Shown: piece by piece, positions 38,024-48,300 of the stretch
How the letters are laid out: each line of letters starts with the position of its first letter
Numbering within the stretch: the first letter of the stretch is position 1
Assembly: GCF_000691805.2 (NCBI RefSeq)
Contig: NZ_DF820495.1
Span: forward strand, 1-52,687
Length of the DNA stretch: 52,687 nt
From: Weissella oryzae SG25
GTDB taxonomy: Bacteria; Bacillota; Bacilli; Lactobacillales; Lactobacillaceae
Reading direction: 5' to 3'
Notes under the pieces: generated by a model
The model's database searches: none
What the model saw: only the letters and a program-made list of their open reading frames with translations
What the model was told of the DNA's origin: nothing
Translations under genes and position numbers: made by a program

Positions 38024-39555
38024 TATGCAACATCCTCCTTTGCCAAATCACGAGGCTTGTGCTTACCTTGTAAGAACATTGCAATAATCAATGCTAAGAG
38101 CGCAAAGACGGTTCCCAACATAAATGATGCATGATAACCATTCAACATTGCCGTAATCATCTTATCAGCGTATTGCAATGGGTTGGTTACCTTCAAATGC
38201 TTGGCTGGTTCTGAATTTGTGATAATATTTTGCGCAACTGATGATAATAATGCCACCACAACAGCTGACGCTACTTGACGTGCCGTGTTATTTGAAGCCG
38301 TACCATCAGCTGCACTCTCACGTGGCAAAGCATTCATCGCCGAAGCAGTCATTGGCATGAAGACCATGGCAACTCCGAACATCCGAACCGCATATAGCAC
38401 GGTAATGTAGATATTTGATGTTTCAGCCGTTAGGAACATAAATGGTAGCGTTCCAATGGTCAAAATTGTAGCTCCGACTAAGGCCAAGCGACGGGCACCA
38501 ACTTTATCATAGGCCATACCAGAAATTGGTGACATGATTCCCATCATCAAAGCACCGGGCAATAGAGCCAAGCCTGATTGAAGGGCTGTCAACCCATGCA
38601 CTTCTTGCATGTACAAAGGTAGCATCATTTCGACACCCATCATGGCCATCATAATCAAGGCGGTCACGATTGTGGTCAAAGTAAATTGCTTAATCTTGAA
38701 GACGCGCAAATCCAAGAAAGGCTTCTCCATATGCAATTGTCGGTAGGCAAATAAGATGATAATTACAATACCAGCAACAATTGGTGCAATAACTGTTGTC
38801 AGGTTACCCCAACCGTCTGAGGCAACATTAGTAAAGCCAAGCAAGAATAGACCGAAGCCTAAAATTGTTTCAACAAATGAGATGATGTCTAGCTTAACAT
38901 TCCTGTTAGGCAAAACATCGTGCAAGATAAATGGACTAGCCAACAAAGCCAAGCCCAAAACAACCAAAGGCAACAAGAAAATCGTGCGCCATGAATTTGA
39001 AAGCGTCAAACCCAAAATAACGTGGTTTTGGTTTAAAATCCAACCAGCAAAGGTAGGTCCAACGGCTGGTGCCAAGCCAACAACTAAGCCGGCCATTCCC
39101 ATCGCCTTTCCCATTTCCTTTGGCGTGTAGATGTTAACGAAAACAACTTGCATCAAAGGCATTGAGATACCAACCGCGCTAGCTTGGATAATCCGTCCGG
39201 CCAAGAAAATCCACCAAGTTGATGGCTTAGGATCTGGTGCTGAAAATGAAATTAAAATTCCAATAAATAATGCTAAAAATGCAACCATGTACAACTTACG
39301 AGTTGAAAACTTTGTTGCTAAATATGCTGAGACGGGCACCATCACACCGTTGGCAAGCAAGAACCAAGTTGTTGCTTGTTGGGCGGTTGCCATTGTGATG
39401 TTATAGTCCTTCATCAAAGCAGGTAATGTGGTTCCTAGAACCGTTTGCATCAACATACCAGCAAAGGTAGCAATCAAAATCAGTAGTACCATTGCACCAC
39501 GATTAAAAGGCTTACCATGTGTGTCTAGCATTTGAGCCTTTTCTACTTCTGCCAT
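38023..39555 (-). CDS. MFS multidrug exporter, DHA2 (14-TMS) family
   Basis: Proton-driven drug efflux, 510 residues, about 14 membrane segments. Motif C is VVGLAPAVGPTFAGWIL; the following NSWRTIFLLPL is the typical DHA2 segment; LLPLYMQEVHGLTALQSGL and MMGIMSPISGMAYDKVGAR mark TM9-10 of LmrB/EmrB-like proteins. The ATG overlaps the marR stop (TGATG), and the stop overlaps the next start (TAATG), so marR, exporter and DUF4811 gene form a tight operon. Confidence 0.92.
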   Translation of the reverse strand: MAEVEKAQMLDTHGKPFNRGAMVLLILIATFAGMLMQTVLGTTLPALMKDYNITMATAQQATTWFLLANGVMVPVSAYLATKFSTRKLYMVAFLALFIGILISFSAPDPKPSTWWIFLAGRIIQASAVGISMPLMQVVFVNIYTPKEMGKAMGMAGLVVGLAPAVGPTFAGWILNQNHVILGLTLSNSWRTIFLLPLVVLGLALLASPFILHDVLPNRNVKLDIISFVETILGFGLFLLGFTNVASDGWGNLTTVIAPIVAGIVIIILFAYRQLHMEKPFLDLRVFKIKQFTLTTIVTALIMMAMMGVEMMLPLYMQEVHGLTALQSGLALLPGALMMGIMSPISGMAYDKVGARRLALVGATILTIGTLPFMFLTAETSNIYITVLYAVRMFGVAMVFMPMTASAMNALPRESAADGTASNNTARQVASAVVVALLSSVAQNIITNSEPAKHLKVTNPLQYADKMITAMLNGYHASFMLGTVFALLALIIAMFLQGKHKPRDLAKEDVA

Positions 39556-40001
39556 CAGACTTCCTCTTTTCCTTCTTCTACTTCAATTCCTAGTTTTAAA
39601 AACAATTCAAGACCTTCAACAAAGGCTGCTGCTTTCTCTGGACCCATTTGTTCAAAGATATGCGCTGCCCGACTAAGAGCCACTTCAATTGCCTTTTTCA
39701 CTTCAACTTGCCCCAATGGTGTCAAAGTAACCAGGATTTTACGGCGATCAGTTTTAGAAATTTCGCGTTTAATCATGTTTCGTTCTTCAAGTCCATTCAA
39801 AACTGTGGCAATTCGCGCACTACTTAACCGTGCATGTGCAGCTAAATCACTTGGTACGACTGCTTCATTAGCATGCTTGTACAAATAAGTTAAAATCATT
39901 TGCTCACCATGCGCGTATTCACTCAGGCGCATCATTACCCCTTTAGTCTGCTTGTTCTTAACACAAGCAAAAAAACGTTCTGCTAGTTCTTGATATTCCA
40001 T
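39555..40001 (-). CDS. MarR family transcriptional regulator
   Basis: Winged-helix repressor, 148 residues. The DNA-binding core is at about residues 40-105: QMILTYLYKHANEAVVPSDLA, ARLSSARIATVLNGLEERNMIKRE, and the wing SKTDRRKILVTLT. ATG 40001 is chosen, with AAAGGAG six bases upstream; ATG 40016 is just before this site. First gene of an operon with a DHA2 exporter, the usual set-up for drug-responsive self-regulation. Confidence 0.92.
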   Translation of the reverse strand: MEYQELAERFFACVKNKQTKGVMMRLSEYAHGEQMILTYLYKHANEAVVPSDLAAHARLSSARIATVLNGLEERNMIKREISKTDRRKILVTLTPLGQVEVKKAIEVALSRAAHIFEQMGPEKAAAFVEGLELFLKLGIEVEEGKEEV

Positions 40002-40047
40002 GTCCGCTCCTTTCATCTGCTCCCCAAATTAATTAACACTGTTAGCT

Positions 40048-40076
40048 ATTGTAGGGGGTTACCTTTATAAGGTCAA
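40048..40076 (-). promoter_or_regulatory. marR operon promoter with operator-like spacer
   Basis: On the minus strand TTGACC (40071-40076), a 17-nt spacer and TACAAT (40048-40053). The spacer holds ACCTT-ATA-AAGGT (40061-40073), a perfect palindrome that overlaps the -35 and is a good candidate for MarR binding. Confidence 0.65.
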
Positions 40077-40088
40077 TAGCTTTTTTTA

Positions 40089-40103
40089 ATGTAAACGTTT
40101 TTA
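40089..40103 (+). promoter_or_regulatory. cre-like site upstream of marR
   Basis: ATGTAAACGTTTTTA matches WTGNAANCGNWNNCA except for one base. It lies at about -50 relative to the marR transcription start. CcpA binding is inferred. Confidence 0.4.
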
Positions 40104-40121
40104 TTGTGTTTTTGGTGCTAA

Positions 40122-40153
40122 TTTGTTAGTACTACTTAAGTAGTACTAACAAA
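40122..40153. repeat. Perfect 32-nt palindrome
   Basis: The 16-base half TTTGTTAGTACTACTT is followed directly by its exact reverse complement. There is no T-run on the 3' side of either strand, so it is not a normal terminator. It may be an operator or cruciform-forming site. Confidence 0.8.
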
Positions 40154-40208
40154 AAACGTCGAAGCATTCCTCAGCGTTCTAAACTTTTCAAAAATCAACA
40201 AATCATAC

Positions 40209-40349
40209 ATGATTTTGAGCTTATTATCCTGGCATGATGATAAGCCCACTGCTATTGTTCTTGCTATGGTAATCAAAGATGCTAAGTTTTATAAATTTGT
40301 AAAATCAAAGCAGCTACATCTGAGAGGCTTTTTAATTACTACCATATAA
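40209..40349 (+). CDS. Possible small open frame (46 aa) or gene remnant
   Basis: Frame from ATG 40209 to TAA encodes MILSLLSWHDDKPTAIVLAM and continues through VIKDAKFYKFVKSKQLHLRG. Its composition looks protein-like, but there is no Shine-Dalgarno or promoter. It could be the decayed end of a lost gene, or chance. Confidence 0.25.
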   Translation: MILSLLSWHDDKPTAIVLAMVIKDAKFYKFVKSKQLHLRGFLITTI

Positions 40350-40361
40350 AGCAAGCTATAC

Positions 40362-40394
40362 AAAAAAGGCCTACCAACTTGGTAGACCTTTTTT
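40362..40394 (-). terminator. Terminator after adhP
   Basis: On the minus strand AAGGTCTACCAA/TTGGTAGGCCTT (one G-U pair, tight loop) followed by T-rich sequence. Confidence 0.85.
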
Positions 40395-40435
40395 CGTGCT
40401 AAGTTAAATTGCAGACCAATTTAACCTTGCTATTT

Positions 40436-41485
40436 TTACATTTTAGTAAAATCAAAGACCATGCGACCAGTAATTTTACCATTCTTCATTTCATCAATTA
40501 CGTCATTAATATCACGAATATCGGCACGTGTTACGATTGGCTTAACTTTACCTTCAGCACCAAACTGGAAGGCTTCCTTCAAATCTTCACGAGTTCCAAC
40601 CAAAGAACCACGTACTTCAATTCCGTCCAAAACAGTCTTAACAACATTCAAGCCCATATCACCTGATGGTAAAGCAACAGCTACCAACTTACCCATTGGG
40701 CGCAAAGAAGCGATTGATTGGTTAAAAGCAGTTGTATTAACAGCTGTAACTTGCGCATTATGCACGCCACCAACTTTTTCTTGGATTACAGCTGGTACAT
40801 CCTCAGTCTTACGGTTAATTAGCAATTCAGCGCCCATTTCCTTGGCAGCAGCCAGCTTATCAGGGTTTCCATCAACTGCAACAACGTGAGCACCGAAGAC
40901 ATTGTGAGCATATTGGACTGCCAAGTTTCCAAGACCACCAGCACCAACAACTGAGACCCACTGACCAGGCTTAGTTTCACCAACCTTTAATGACTTATAC
41001 ATCGTTACACCAGCACAAGTAATTGATGAAGCTTCCATTGGGTCCAAGCCCTCTGGTACCTTAACAGCATACTTAGCATTTACAACGACTTGTTGTGCCA
41101 TAGCACCGTCAACTGAAAAGCCGGCATTACGAACCTTACGGCAGAAAGTTTCATTTCCAGAATTACAATACTCACAATTACCACAGGCATCATAGAACCA
41201 AGCAATTGAAACGCGATCACCAATCTTCAAATAGTCATCAGCCCCTTCTGCCAACTTAGTAACCCGACCAACACCTTCGTGACCAATTACACGACGGAAA
41301 GGTCGTGGGTTGATTGTTGATGGATCACCAAAATCGCCCCCAGCAACGTGTAAGTCTGTGTGACATAGACCACTATACTCAACATCAACCAAAGCTTCTC
41401 CGAAACTTAATGCGCGGGGCTCCCAGTTATCGATTAAGTCTACATATCCATCCAAGTTCTCGCGTACAACAGCTGCTTTCATCAT
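40436..41485 (-). CDS. adhP: Zinc-dependent alcohol dehydrogenase, AdhP type
   Basis: Reduces acetaldehyde to ethanol with NADH (reversible). 349 residues (348 if the second Met is used). Catalytic zinc ligands are in SGLCHTDLH (Cys near 42), GHEGVGRV (His near 69) and TCAGVT; the four structural zinc cysteines are in [15 protein letters not shown] (near residues 100-114). The Rossmann motif is [18 protein letters not shown] precedes the start. Single-gene unit with a terminator and a Rex-box-like site over the promoter, fitting its role in NADH reoxidation during heterofermentation. Confidence 0.95.
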   Translation of the reverse strand: MMKAAVVRENLDGYVDLIDNWEPRALSFGEALVDVEYSGLCHTDLHVAGGDFGDPSTINPRPFRRVIGHEGVGRVTKLAEGADDYLKIGDRVSIAWFYDACGNCEYCNSGNETFCRKVRNAGFSVDGAMAQQVVVNAKYAVKVPEGLDPMEASSITCAGVTMYKSLKVGETKPGQWVSVVGAGGLGNLAVQYAHNVFGAHVVAVDGNPDKLAAAKEMGAELLINRKTEDVPAVIQEKVGGVHNAQVTAVNTTAFNQSIASLRPMGKLVAVALPSGDMGLNVVKTVLDGIEVRGSLVGTREDLKEAFQFGAEGKVKPIVTRADIRDINDVIDEMKNGKITGRMVFDFTKM

Positions 41486-41531
41486 TTTTCTCCTTCATGG
41501 AATTAGAAATTTGTTTTTCTCTATCGGATAA

Positions 41532-41560
41532 ATTGTAAAACAATTCACAAACAAAAACAA
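41532..41560 (-). promoter_or_regulatory. adhP promoter
   Basis: On the minus strand TTGTTT (41555-41560), a 17-nt spacer and TACAAT (41532-41537). Confidence 0.65.
41533..41550. promoter_or_regulatory. Rex-box-like operator
   Basis: TTGTAAAACAATTCACAA fits the Rex consensus TTGTGAA-N4-TTCACAA at 13 of 14 fixed positions. It covers the -10 and most of the spacer of the adhP promoter. Rex releases such sites at high NADH. Confidence 0.65.
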
Positions 41561-41562
41561 GC

Positions 41563-41597
41563 AAAAAAAAGATTATAAGTGATTAACTTACAATCTC
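41563..41597 (-). terminator. Terminator after rexA
   Basis: On the minus strand AGATTGTAAG/CTTATAATCT (one G-U pair) with a 7-nt loop, followed by eight T in total. Confidence 0.85.
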
Positions 41598-41613
41598 TTT
41601 GCTTAAGCTCTTT

Positions 41614-44600
41614 TTACAATTCTATTAATTGATTTTGATTTAATGAATAAATGAAGGTTCGCACGTTGACTTTCCCCATTGCTGTTAATGCTTGCGCATA
41701 AATCCGCAGTTGAGCTTGATACCGTTGTTTTAAAATTGCTTTTGCATCTTCGTTTGCCGCAATATAATCTGTCTTATAATCAAAAAGCCACGTTTCATCA
41801 CCAACCAGAAAATAGCCATCCATGATTCCATGAACTAAAACTTTTTCATCTGCATCAACTCCTTGGTATAAGCGATCGGCTTGTAATAACAAGGAAAAAG
41901 GAACTTCCCGCTCTAAGGTCGCAAGATTGGCCTGCATCTTTAAGCCCAGCTCTGAATCTTGGAAAAATTCAACGACTTGCGTAAGATTAATTTTTTGACC
42001 AACTGCAGGCTCAATAATTCCATCAATAACTAATTTATTCAATAATGTTTGTAGCCGCTGCATCAAATCACCGGACTGCGTCAAATCAATTTGCTGCATC
42101 AGTAGATGCGTAGCCGTACCAACTGCAGCCGCACTAACTTGATTTGTATCTACTTGCATAAAACTTGGTTCGGGCAAGTCAGTTGTCTTAAATCTTAAGC
42201 CAGCATAGTCATCACCAACTAAACGCCGGTCAACACCTGGCTGACCATCAACAATATCTGGATCTTCAAATAGACGTTTTAATTCGGAAACAGATTGATA
42301 ATTACTTGCCCGAGTCACATTAGCAAACTGGTAATTGTACTTGAAAATTTGCTGCCATTCCCCAACTAATTTTTCAAGTTCCCCATCTTTTATTGAATCT
42401 AAATCGTTTGAAGCTTGACGCATATCATTAGCGCTAATCTGTGTAGCCAGCTTAGCCAAATCACTGCTATTTGCAATTGTAAAATCAAAGTCAAAATCAT
42501 TGATTGGTGCAAGTGGTGTAAATTCAGAAAAATCAAAATCATCATTCGCCATTAATTTGGTCTGACTGTCAGGATGCCTTAGTAAGGCCATCCCCGCTAA
42601 ATCTAAATATGAGTTACCTTGTAAACGTGCCCAGTCAGGTAACATTGTTTGGCTCCCATATTTTGCAACTGACCATTTCTTCCATACTTCTTCAGTTGAT
42701 TTATATGTCCCAACCATAAAAATATGCTGTTCAGCCCGCGTTAAGGCTACATAGAGCACTCTTAATTGTTCAGCAAAGGCATCTCGTCGAATCGCCTCTT
42801 TTACGTAAGCTTTTTCCGGCGTTGGCAAACGTAAATTATGCTCAACATCAGTAAAATCAATGCCTACCCCCGCTTTTGCATCTAAAATGATGCTTCCAGC
42901 TGTGTCTTGGCCAGAAATCATTTTACGACTTGTATTAAGCATGAAAACAACTGGGAATTCCAAGCCCTTGGAATGATGAATCGTCATTAATTGCACGGCA
43001 TCACTTAGCACATTTGCATCTGCGACACCCAAATCTTTATCTTGCGCCTGAATTTGTTGAACATAATTAATAAATTGATATAAACCAACAAAAGAGGACC
43101 GCTGATAAGCCGCTGCTCGTTCATACAAGGCATGTAGGTTCGCTTGTCGCTGTTCACCAGCTGGTAGCCCGCCAACATAATCTAACCAATTTGTTCGCCG
43201 GTAAATCTCCCAAATTAAGCTAACAATTTGGTTTTGCACAGCTAATTGCCTGAATGCAGCCAAATCATTTAAAAAGCGCCTTAGGGTTGTGATAATTGTT
43301 TCAACGTCCGCTGTTGATAGCGCATCTGTTGCCAATAAAATTGTATTTTCAGCTGCCGTTTGCTTTACCGCTGTAAAGAAATCACCATCAATTTTTTGTG
43401 CCCGAATAAACGCTAAGGCATTTTCCGCTAAATTATAGATAGGTGAACGAAGTACCGCAGCCAAAGGAATATCCTGCTGGGGATTATCAATTATTTGTAG
43501 CAAGCTTAACATAATTGATACTTCCATCGTTTGGAAGAAATTTTCAGCCCCACTAATCGTAATTGGGATTGCTAAACCGCGAAAAACGGATAGAACATCT
43601 AGGTTTTGTCCACGAGCAGGAACTAGAATTGTAATATCGCCATAAGTTAATGGGCGTTGCTTTTGTTGTTCACGATCATAAATCAACATCCCCTCTGCCA
43701 TTAGTTCTTTAATTTTCAAACCCATCAAAGTAATCTGCCCGGTCGTTGCCGTATAACCTTCATCATCGACAAAGTCCTCTTGATTAGCTTCATCTTGATC
43801 AGCTTTGTTATTTAGATAAACCAACAATTCGGCATGTTTGGGTAATTCAGTTGGATAATAATCGGCTCCAGCAACTAGCTTATGCGAACCAGCGTAGTCA
43901 ACATCGCCTAAATCCTCACTCATTAGCTGTGTAAATAAGTAATTAATAAAGTTAGTTACATTTGGTCGTGACCGGAAATTTTCTTGCAGTGTTATCACCG
44001 TACTAGCTTCTGTTTGCGGATAAGCCTGTAGCTTCTCTCTAAAAAGGGTTGGGTCAGCCTGCCGAAATTTATAAATTGATTGCTTAATATCACCAACTTG
44101 AAAAACATTATTTGATCGTGCAAATGCCTGTAAAATTGCCTCTTGTAGCTGATTAGTATCTTGATACTCATCAACCATAATCTCTGTATATTGTTCACGT
44201 AATTCAGTTGCGATTGGTGCTTGCTCAACAATTGCTAAAGCAAAATGTTCCAAATCGTTAAAATCTAGAACTTTCCGCCGTAGTTTTTCTGCTAAAAATT
44301 GCTGCCGGAATGTTTGTACTAAAGCAACTAAATCCTCTATAACCTGCCTTGCACCTATTAATGTAACAGCTAAACCTTCAGTATCCAGTAAAAAATAAGC
44401 TTTTTTAAGTTGATTAAATTCGCTAATAATTACATCTCGGCGTTCTTTGATTGCGGCCCAACTACTTTTGATGCTTGTATCGGTATCTTTTTTGAAATTC
44501 TTACCTTTACCATCAATTTTGCCCCAACCATCAAAACTTTGTGCTTGAATCACCGTTACTAATTGATTCCAAGTCAAATCGGTCTGTAAATTAAACTGTT

Positions 44601-45396
44601 GCCGAATCTGATCCAATAACTGTCCATCATGTAACAAATTTTCAAAACGATTTTTGGTTCCCGCATCGGCTTCATCAACAATCGCTTCTGCTTGTAAGCT
44701 TTGGTTTTGAATGATTAGGCTATCTAACTTTTTAGTGATTTCCGGTGCTAATTGATTTTTGAAAAATTGGCTTTGCCCAAAATCACCATTAATTTGATAA
44801 CTGCTTGATAAACTAGCAAGCCATTCATCAGTATCTGATCGCGCCATTGCAAAATTAAAGAGTTTAAAAACAGCATCCTGTAATGGGCGGTCTTCTTGAC
44901 TACTAGTCGCAAATTGACGTACAAAGCGCTTAAAGTGACCATCTGAATCATTCTCATAGGCTTGCTCTAAGACATCTTGGTATACCTCTAACATTAATAA
45001 AGTTGACTCGGCATCATCAGCTAACCTAAATTGTGGATCTAAATTAATTGCGTAATGATATTGCTCAATTAACCGTAAAGCAAAAGCATGTAATGTTGAG
45101 ATATTGGCCACTTTTAACAGCCTTAACTGGCGTCGTAAGTGAGGTTTCATACCCTCATCGCTAGTATGCAATGCATTGGTCAGGGTACGTTCTAACCGGT
45201 CTTTCATCTCAGCAGCAGCAGCTTCAGTAAAGGTAACAATCAAAAAACGATCAATATCTTGCCCTGCAAGTAACTTTTGGATAACCCGTTCAACCAAGAC
45301 ACGAGTTTTACCAGAACCAGCCGAAGCCGATACTAAAATATTTTTGTCATTGGTTTCAATCGCAGCTTTCTGCGTTTCAGTAAAATCCATTGCCAT
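41614..45396 (-). CDS. rexA: ATP-dependent helicase/nuclease subunit A (RexA/AddA)
   Basis: Helicase-nuclease subunit of the RecBCD-like complex that resects double-strand breaks. 1260 residues. UvrD-type helicase: Walker A ASAGSGKT (residues 24-31), IVTFTEAAAAEMKDRL, motif II VDEYQDTNQLQ, GDIKQSIYKFR, TIHHSKGLEFPVV and RVLYVALTRAEQ. The C-terminal nuclease has GIMDGYFLV, FDYKTDYI and YQAQLRIYAQAL. Its ATG overlaps the rexB stop (TAATG). Last gene of the unit, followed by a terminator. Confidence 0.97.
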   Translation of the reverse strand: MAMDFTETQKAAIETNDKNILVSASAGSGKTRVLVERVIQKLLAGQDIDRFLIVTFTEAAAAEMKDRLERTLTNALHTSDEGMKPHLRRQLRLLKVANISTLHAFALRLIEQYHYAINLDPQFRLADDAESTLLMLEVYQDVLEQAYENDSDGHFKRFVRQFATSSQEDRPLQDAVFKLFNFAMARSDTDEWLASLSSSYQINGDFGQSQFFKNQLAPEITKKLDSLIIQNQSLQAEAIVDEADAGTKNRFENLLHDGQLLDQIRQQFNLQTDLTWNQLVTVIQAQSFDGWGKIDGKGKNFKKDTDTSIKSSWAAIKERRDVIISEFNQLKKAYFLLDTEGLAVTLIGARQVIEDLVALVQTFRQQFLAEKLRRKVLDFNDLEHFALAIVEQAPIATELREQYTEIMVDEYQDTNQLQEAILQAFARSNNVFQVGDIKQSIYKFRQADPTLFREKLQAYPQTEASTVITLQENFRSRPNVTNFINYLFTQLMSEDLGDVDYAGSHKLVAGADYYPTELPKHAELLVYLNNKADQDEANQEDFVDDEGYTATTGQITLMGLKIKELMAEGMLIYDREQQKQRPLTYGDITILVPARGQNLDVLSVFRGLAIPITISGAENFFQTMEVSIMLSLLQIIDNPQQDIPLAAVLRSPIYNLAENALAFIRAQKIDGDFFTAVKQTAAENTILLATDALSTADVETIITTLRRFLNDLAAFRQLAVQNQIVSLIWEIYRRTNWLDYVGGLPAGEQRQANLHALYERAAAYQRSSFVGLYQFINYVQQIQAQDKDLGVADANVLSDAVQLMTIHHSKGLEFPVVFMLNTSRKMISGQDTAGSIILDAKAGVGIDFTDVEHNLRLPTPEKAYVKEAIRRDAFAEQLRVLYVALTRAEQHIFMVGTYKSTEEVWKKWSVAKYGSQTMLPDWARLQGNSYLDLAGMALLRHPDSQTKLMANDDFDFSEFTPLAPINDFDFDFTIANSSDLAKLATQISANDMRQASNDLDSIKDGELEKLVGEWQQIFKYNYQFANVTRASNYQSVSELKRLFEDPDIVDGQPGVDRRLVGDDYAGLRFKTTDLPEPSFMQVDTNQVSAAAVGTATHLLMQQIDLTQSGDLMQRLQTLLNKLVIDGIIEPAVGQKINLTQVVEFFQDSELGLKMQANLATLEREVPFSLLLQADRLYQGVDADEKVLVHGIMDGYFLVGDETWLFDYKTDYIAANEDAKAILKQRYQAQLRIYAQALTAMGKVNVRTFIYSLNQNQLIEL

Positions 45397-48300
45397 TAGT
45401 TCTCTGCCCCTTTTACTTGATCAATTAATCGCTGCATTTCAGCTAAAGCATCAGCTTTCTTTAAACCACCATTTAAATCATGATAGTGGTCACCCATCAT
45501 TGCATCAAAACGCATAATTGCCTTATATTCAGAATATTGTAAGGCACTCTTATTTCCCATCCGGTATGGTGCAAGCGGGAATTCACCACGTAAAATTTGA
45601 CCAGCAATTGACGCCGTTTTAGCTGCAACGAAGTCTAATAACAAATCACGTTCTTCTTGATCGATAACATCAGCGCTGGCCGCAAATTCACCTGACTTTT
45701 TGCGCTTGATTGCAAAAGGACTATTTTCTTCATCTGAACCAGCTAGTTGTTCAATAAAATCGTCTTGATTCAAAATCAAGCCACGATACTTACCTTGTTC
45801 ATAGGTACTTGCTAGTGCCTGCGTCTGCAAATCTACAAAAGAGTTTGCATTTAAGTCCTCAGCTTTAATCACCGTTGTACTTAGTGACCAAAACATAGCT
45901 GCAGCCATTTGTTTATTAGCCAAACTTTGCGCATTCTTTACCATCGCATCCCAATATGTCAGTAATTGTAGTTCTAAGCCTGCTAAGGTTTGATTATAAT
46001 CAAACAACTTATTACCTGATTTATAGTCAACAACGACTAAATAATCTTGACCAACCTGGTCATAACGATCAATCTTTCCACGCACAGTAACTTCACCTAA
46101 TGGTAAATGTTGTACAAGTGGCTTTAAACTCTGTTGCCCTAATCCAAAACCAGTTTCAACTGCTAAACTCTGTGTCAATCCATCAATTGTTTGACCGCGC
46201 TGCATACTCAAAAGTGCTTGTTCAACAGTTTGACTAAGCAAACCAGTCAAAAATTTCATGCGTGCAGTTGATTTAAAAATATCATAGGTTGGATCATCTG
46301 ATGCTAATAGATTTGCTAAAGCTGCTTTAACGGTCGCTGAAACTTCGGCTTGCGTTAGCTTTCCTAGAGGTTCCGCCCGACTAATCACTCCTCTAAAGGA
46401 ACGTTCAAGTAATCCGTGCATTAACGTACCCTTTTCAGCTGGGGTTAATGCTAAAACTTGGCGTTCATTTAACCGTAGTCCATATTTCAAGAAAAACTCG
46501 TATGGATTGCGCGCATAACTCTCCAACCTAGAGATAGAAGTTTTTAAATTATCACCAAATAACGCTTTAACTAAATCATTTTTCAATTTTTGCGGCTGAT
46601 TGCGGTAGTCTAAAGCTGCAAATAAGCGTTCCATTAAGGCTGAGTCATTTTGTCGAACTAAACCTATCAAGGATTGCCAGGCAGGGCTCAAAACTCCATG
46701 GTTCACTTGTGCTAGTCTAGCAGCAACCAGTGCATTAGCGGCACTTGCTGCTGGTGACCCAACCCAAATATCAACTGTTTTTGCATCGGCATTAAAATTG
46801 GGCAAGCTTGGCAAAACTTTGCTTTCAACAAAGAAAGCTCGCTTCAAACGCAGAATATATGTAGAAGCCTGCTGCGCACTCTCGCCATCACTTGTTGCGT
46901 ATAACCAAATAAGGTGTTTAGTCCCAATCATCATCGCATTGTAAATTAACAGTTCTTCATCTGCCATGGTTTGATCAACAGTATCTTGAAGTGCGATTTC
47001 GTTTGGTAAAACAGCTTGTAAATGAACTCGGTCACTGTCATGCAATAAAGCATGTTGCTTCATCGTTGCCGGCATATTTGCACTTGTTGCCCCAAAAATC
47101 ATCACGGTGCAATAACCTTTATTTTGCACAATACCACTTTCAGAGATTCTTACCTGATCCATTGTTGCTGGAATACCACTATATTTGGCATTGTCGAAGG
47201 CAGCTCCTAGTAGGTCATTAAATTCGGCTAAGTCAATCTGCTCATGGTCAAAGACTGCCACGAAATCATCTAAAATAGCGATTAAGTTACGCCAAACTTG
47301 CTCTGGTTGCTGAGCTGACCACAAATCCCCCTGTTCAATTGCCAAATCACGCCAAGCTAATATCCGTTTATCAACCCCAGCTCTAATCAAAAACGCATAC
47401 AAAAGGCGAGCAATCTCACGGGCATCAGTGGCTGCTTTTAATTGGTCTAAAAAGGGCTTTACGAGTGTACTAATCTGTTCATGTATCATCGCTAATTGTG
47501 CATCTTGGGCTGCCGCTCTTAAGCGCACCGTTTCATCATCATCCTCAGTAACCCGATAATCATATTGCCATGGCTTTGCATCTGTCCAACGCCAACCAGA
47601 GTAATTTTTCGCCAGGGCATAATTTTCGGTCAAGGCCAAGGCAGCTCGATAATCATCAATATTTACTTCTGCTGGTATCAATAATTCTGTCTTTAATAAG
47701 GCCATAATATCGGTCAAAGCGTAGTTTGGTGCCAAACTAAGTAATTGACGAATAAAGGCAACTAAAGGATGCAGGGCCATCGGCCGGTCTAAGTCCATAA
47801 AAATCGGTAAGTCGTATTTAGCAAAAACAGCTGGAATAATATTCTCATACTGACCTAAATCACGCGTCAATAAAATATAATCCCGATAACGCGCCCGACC
47901 CATTGCCACTTCTCGGCGGATTATACGGGCCATTTGTTCGACTTCATGGTAACGTGATGTTAATTCTAGAATTTCTAAATCCGGTACCTGTTGATTTGCC
48001 TGAGTCTTTTCAATACCATGTTGAACATAGTTAATCCAAAAATCTTCAAGTGCCAAGTAAGTATCAGACATTTTACGCTTATCGGTAATACTTTTAGCGC
48101 GAACGCTAATATTGTTGCTTTGCGCAAAATTTTGTAACTTTTGTGCCAAACGTTTTGGCTTATAAAATAAATCGTAATCTACAAGCTCCTTTTGTAGCAA
48201 ACTAGCAGCTCCCTCATCCGAGGGCAGCGCAATGGTTACGCTACCTGCATTGGCAATCAACGCTTCAACGACACCGCGTTCGCTTGTCGTCATCTGCGAA

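Larger units (their letters stand above)
40104..40435. other. Intergenic region between marR and adhP
   Basis: Holds a perfect 32-nt palindrome (40122-40153), a possible 46-codon open frame (40209-40349) and the adhP terminator (40362-40394). Nothing else is recognised. Confidence 0.6.

Noticed and set aside
38756-39406. Two long plus-strand frames opposite the DHA2 exporter
   Set aside because: Shadow frames of a hydrophobic gene, with no start signals or motifs.
40409-40666. 85-codon plus-strand frame at the end of adhP
   Set aside because: Mostly antisense to adhP, and no Shine-Dalgarno.
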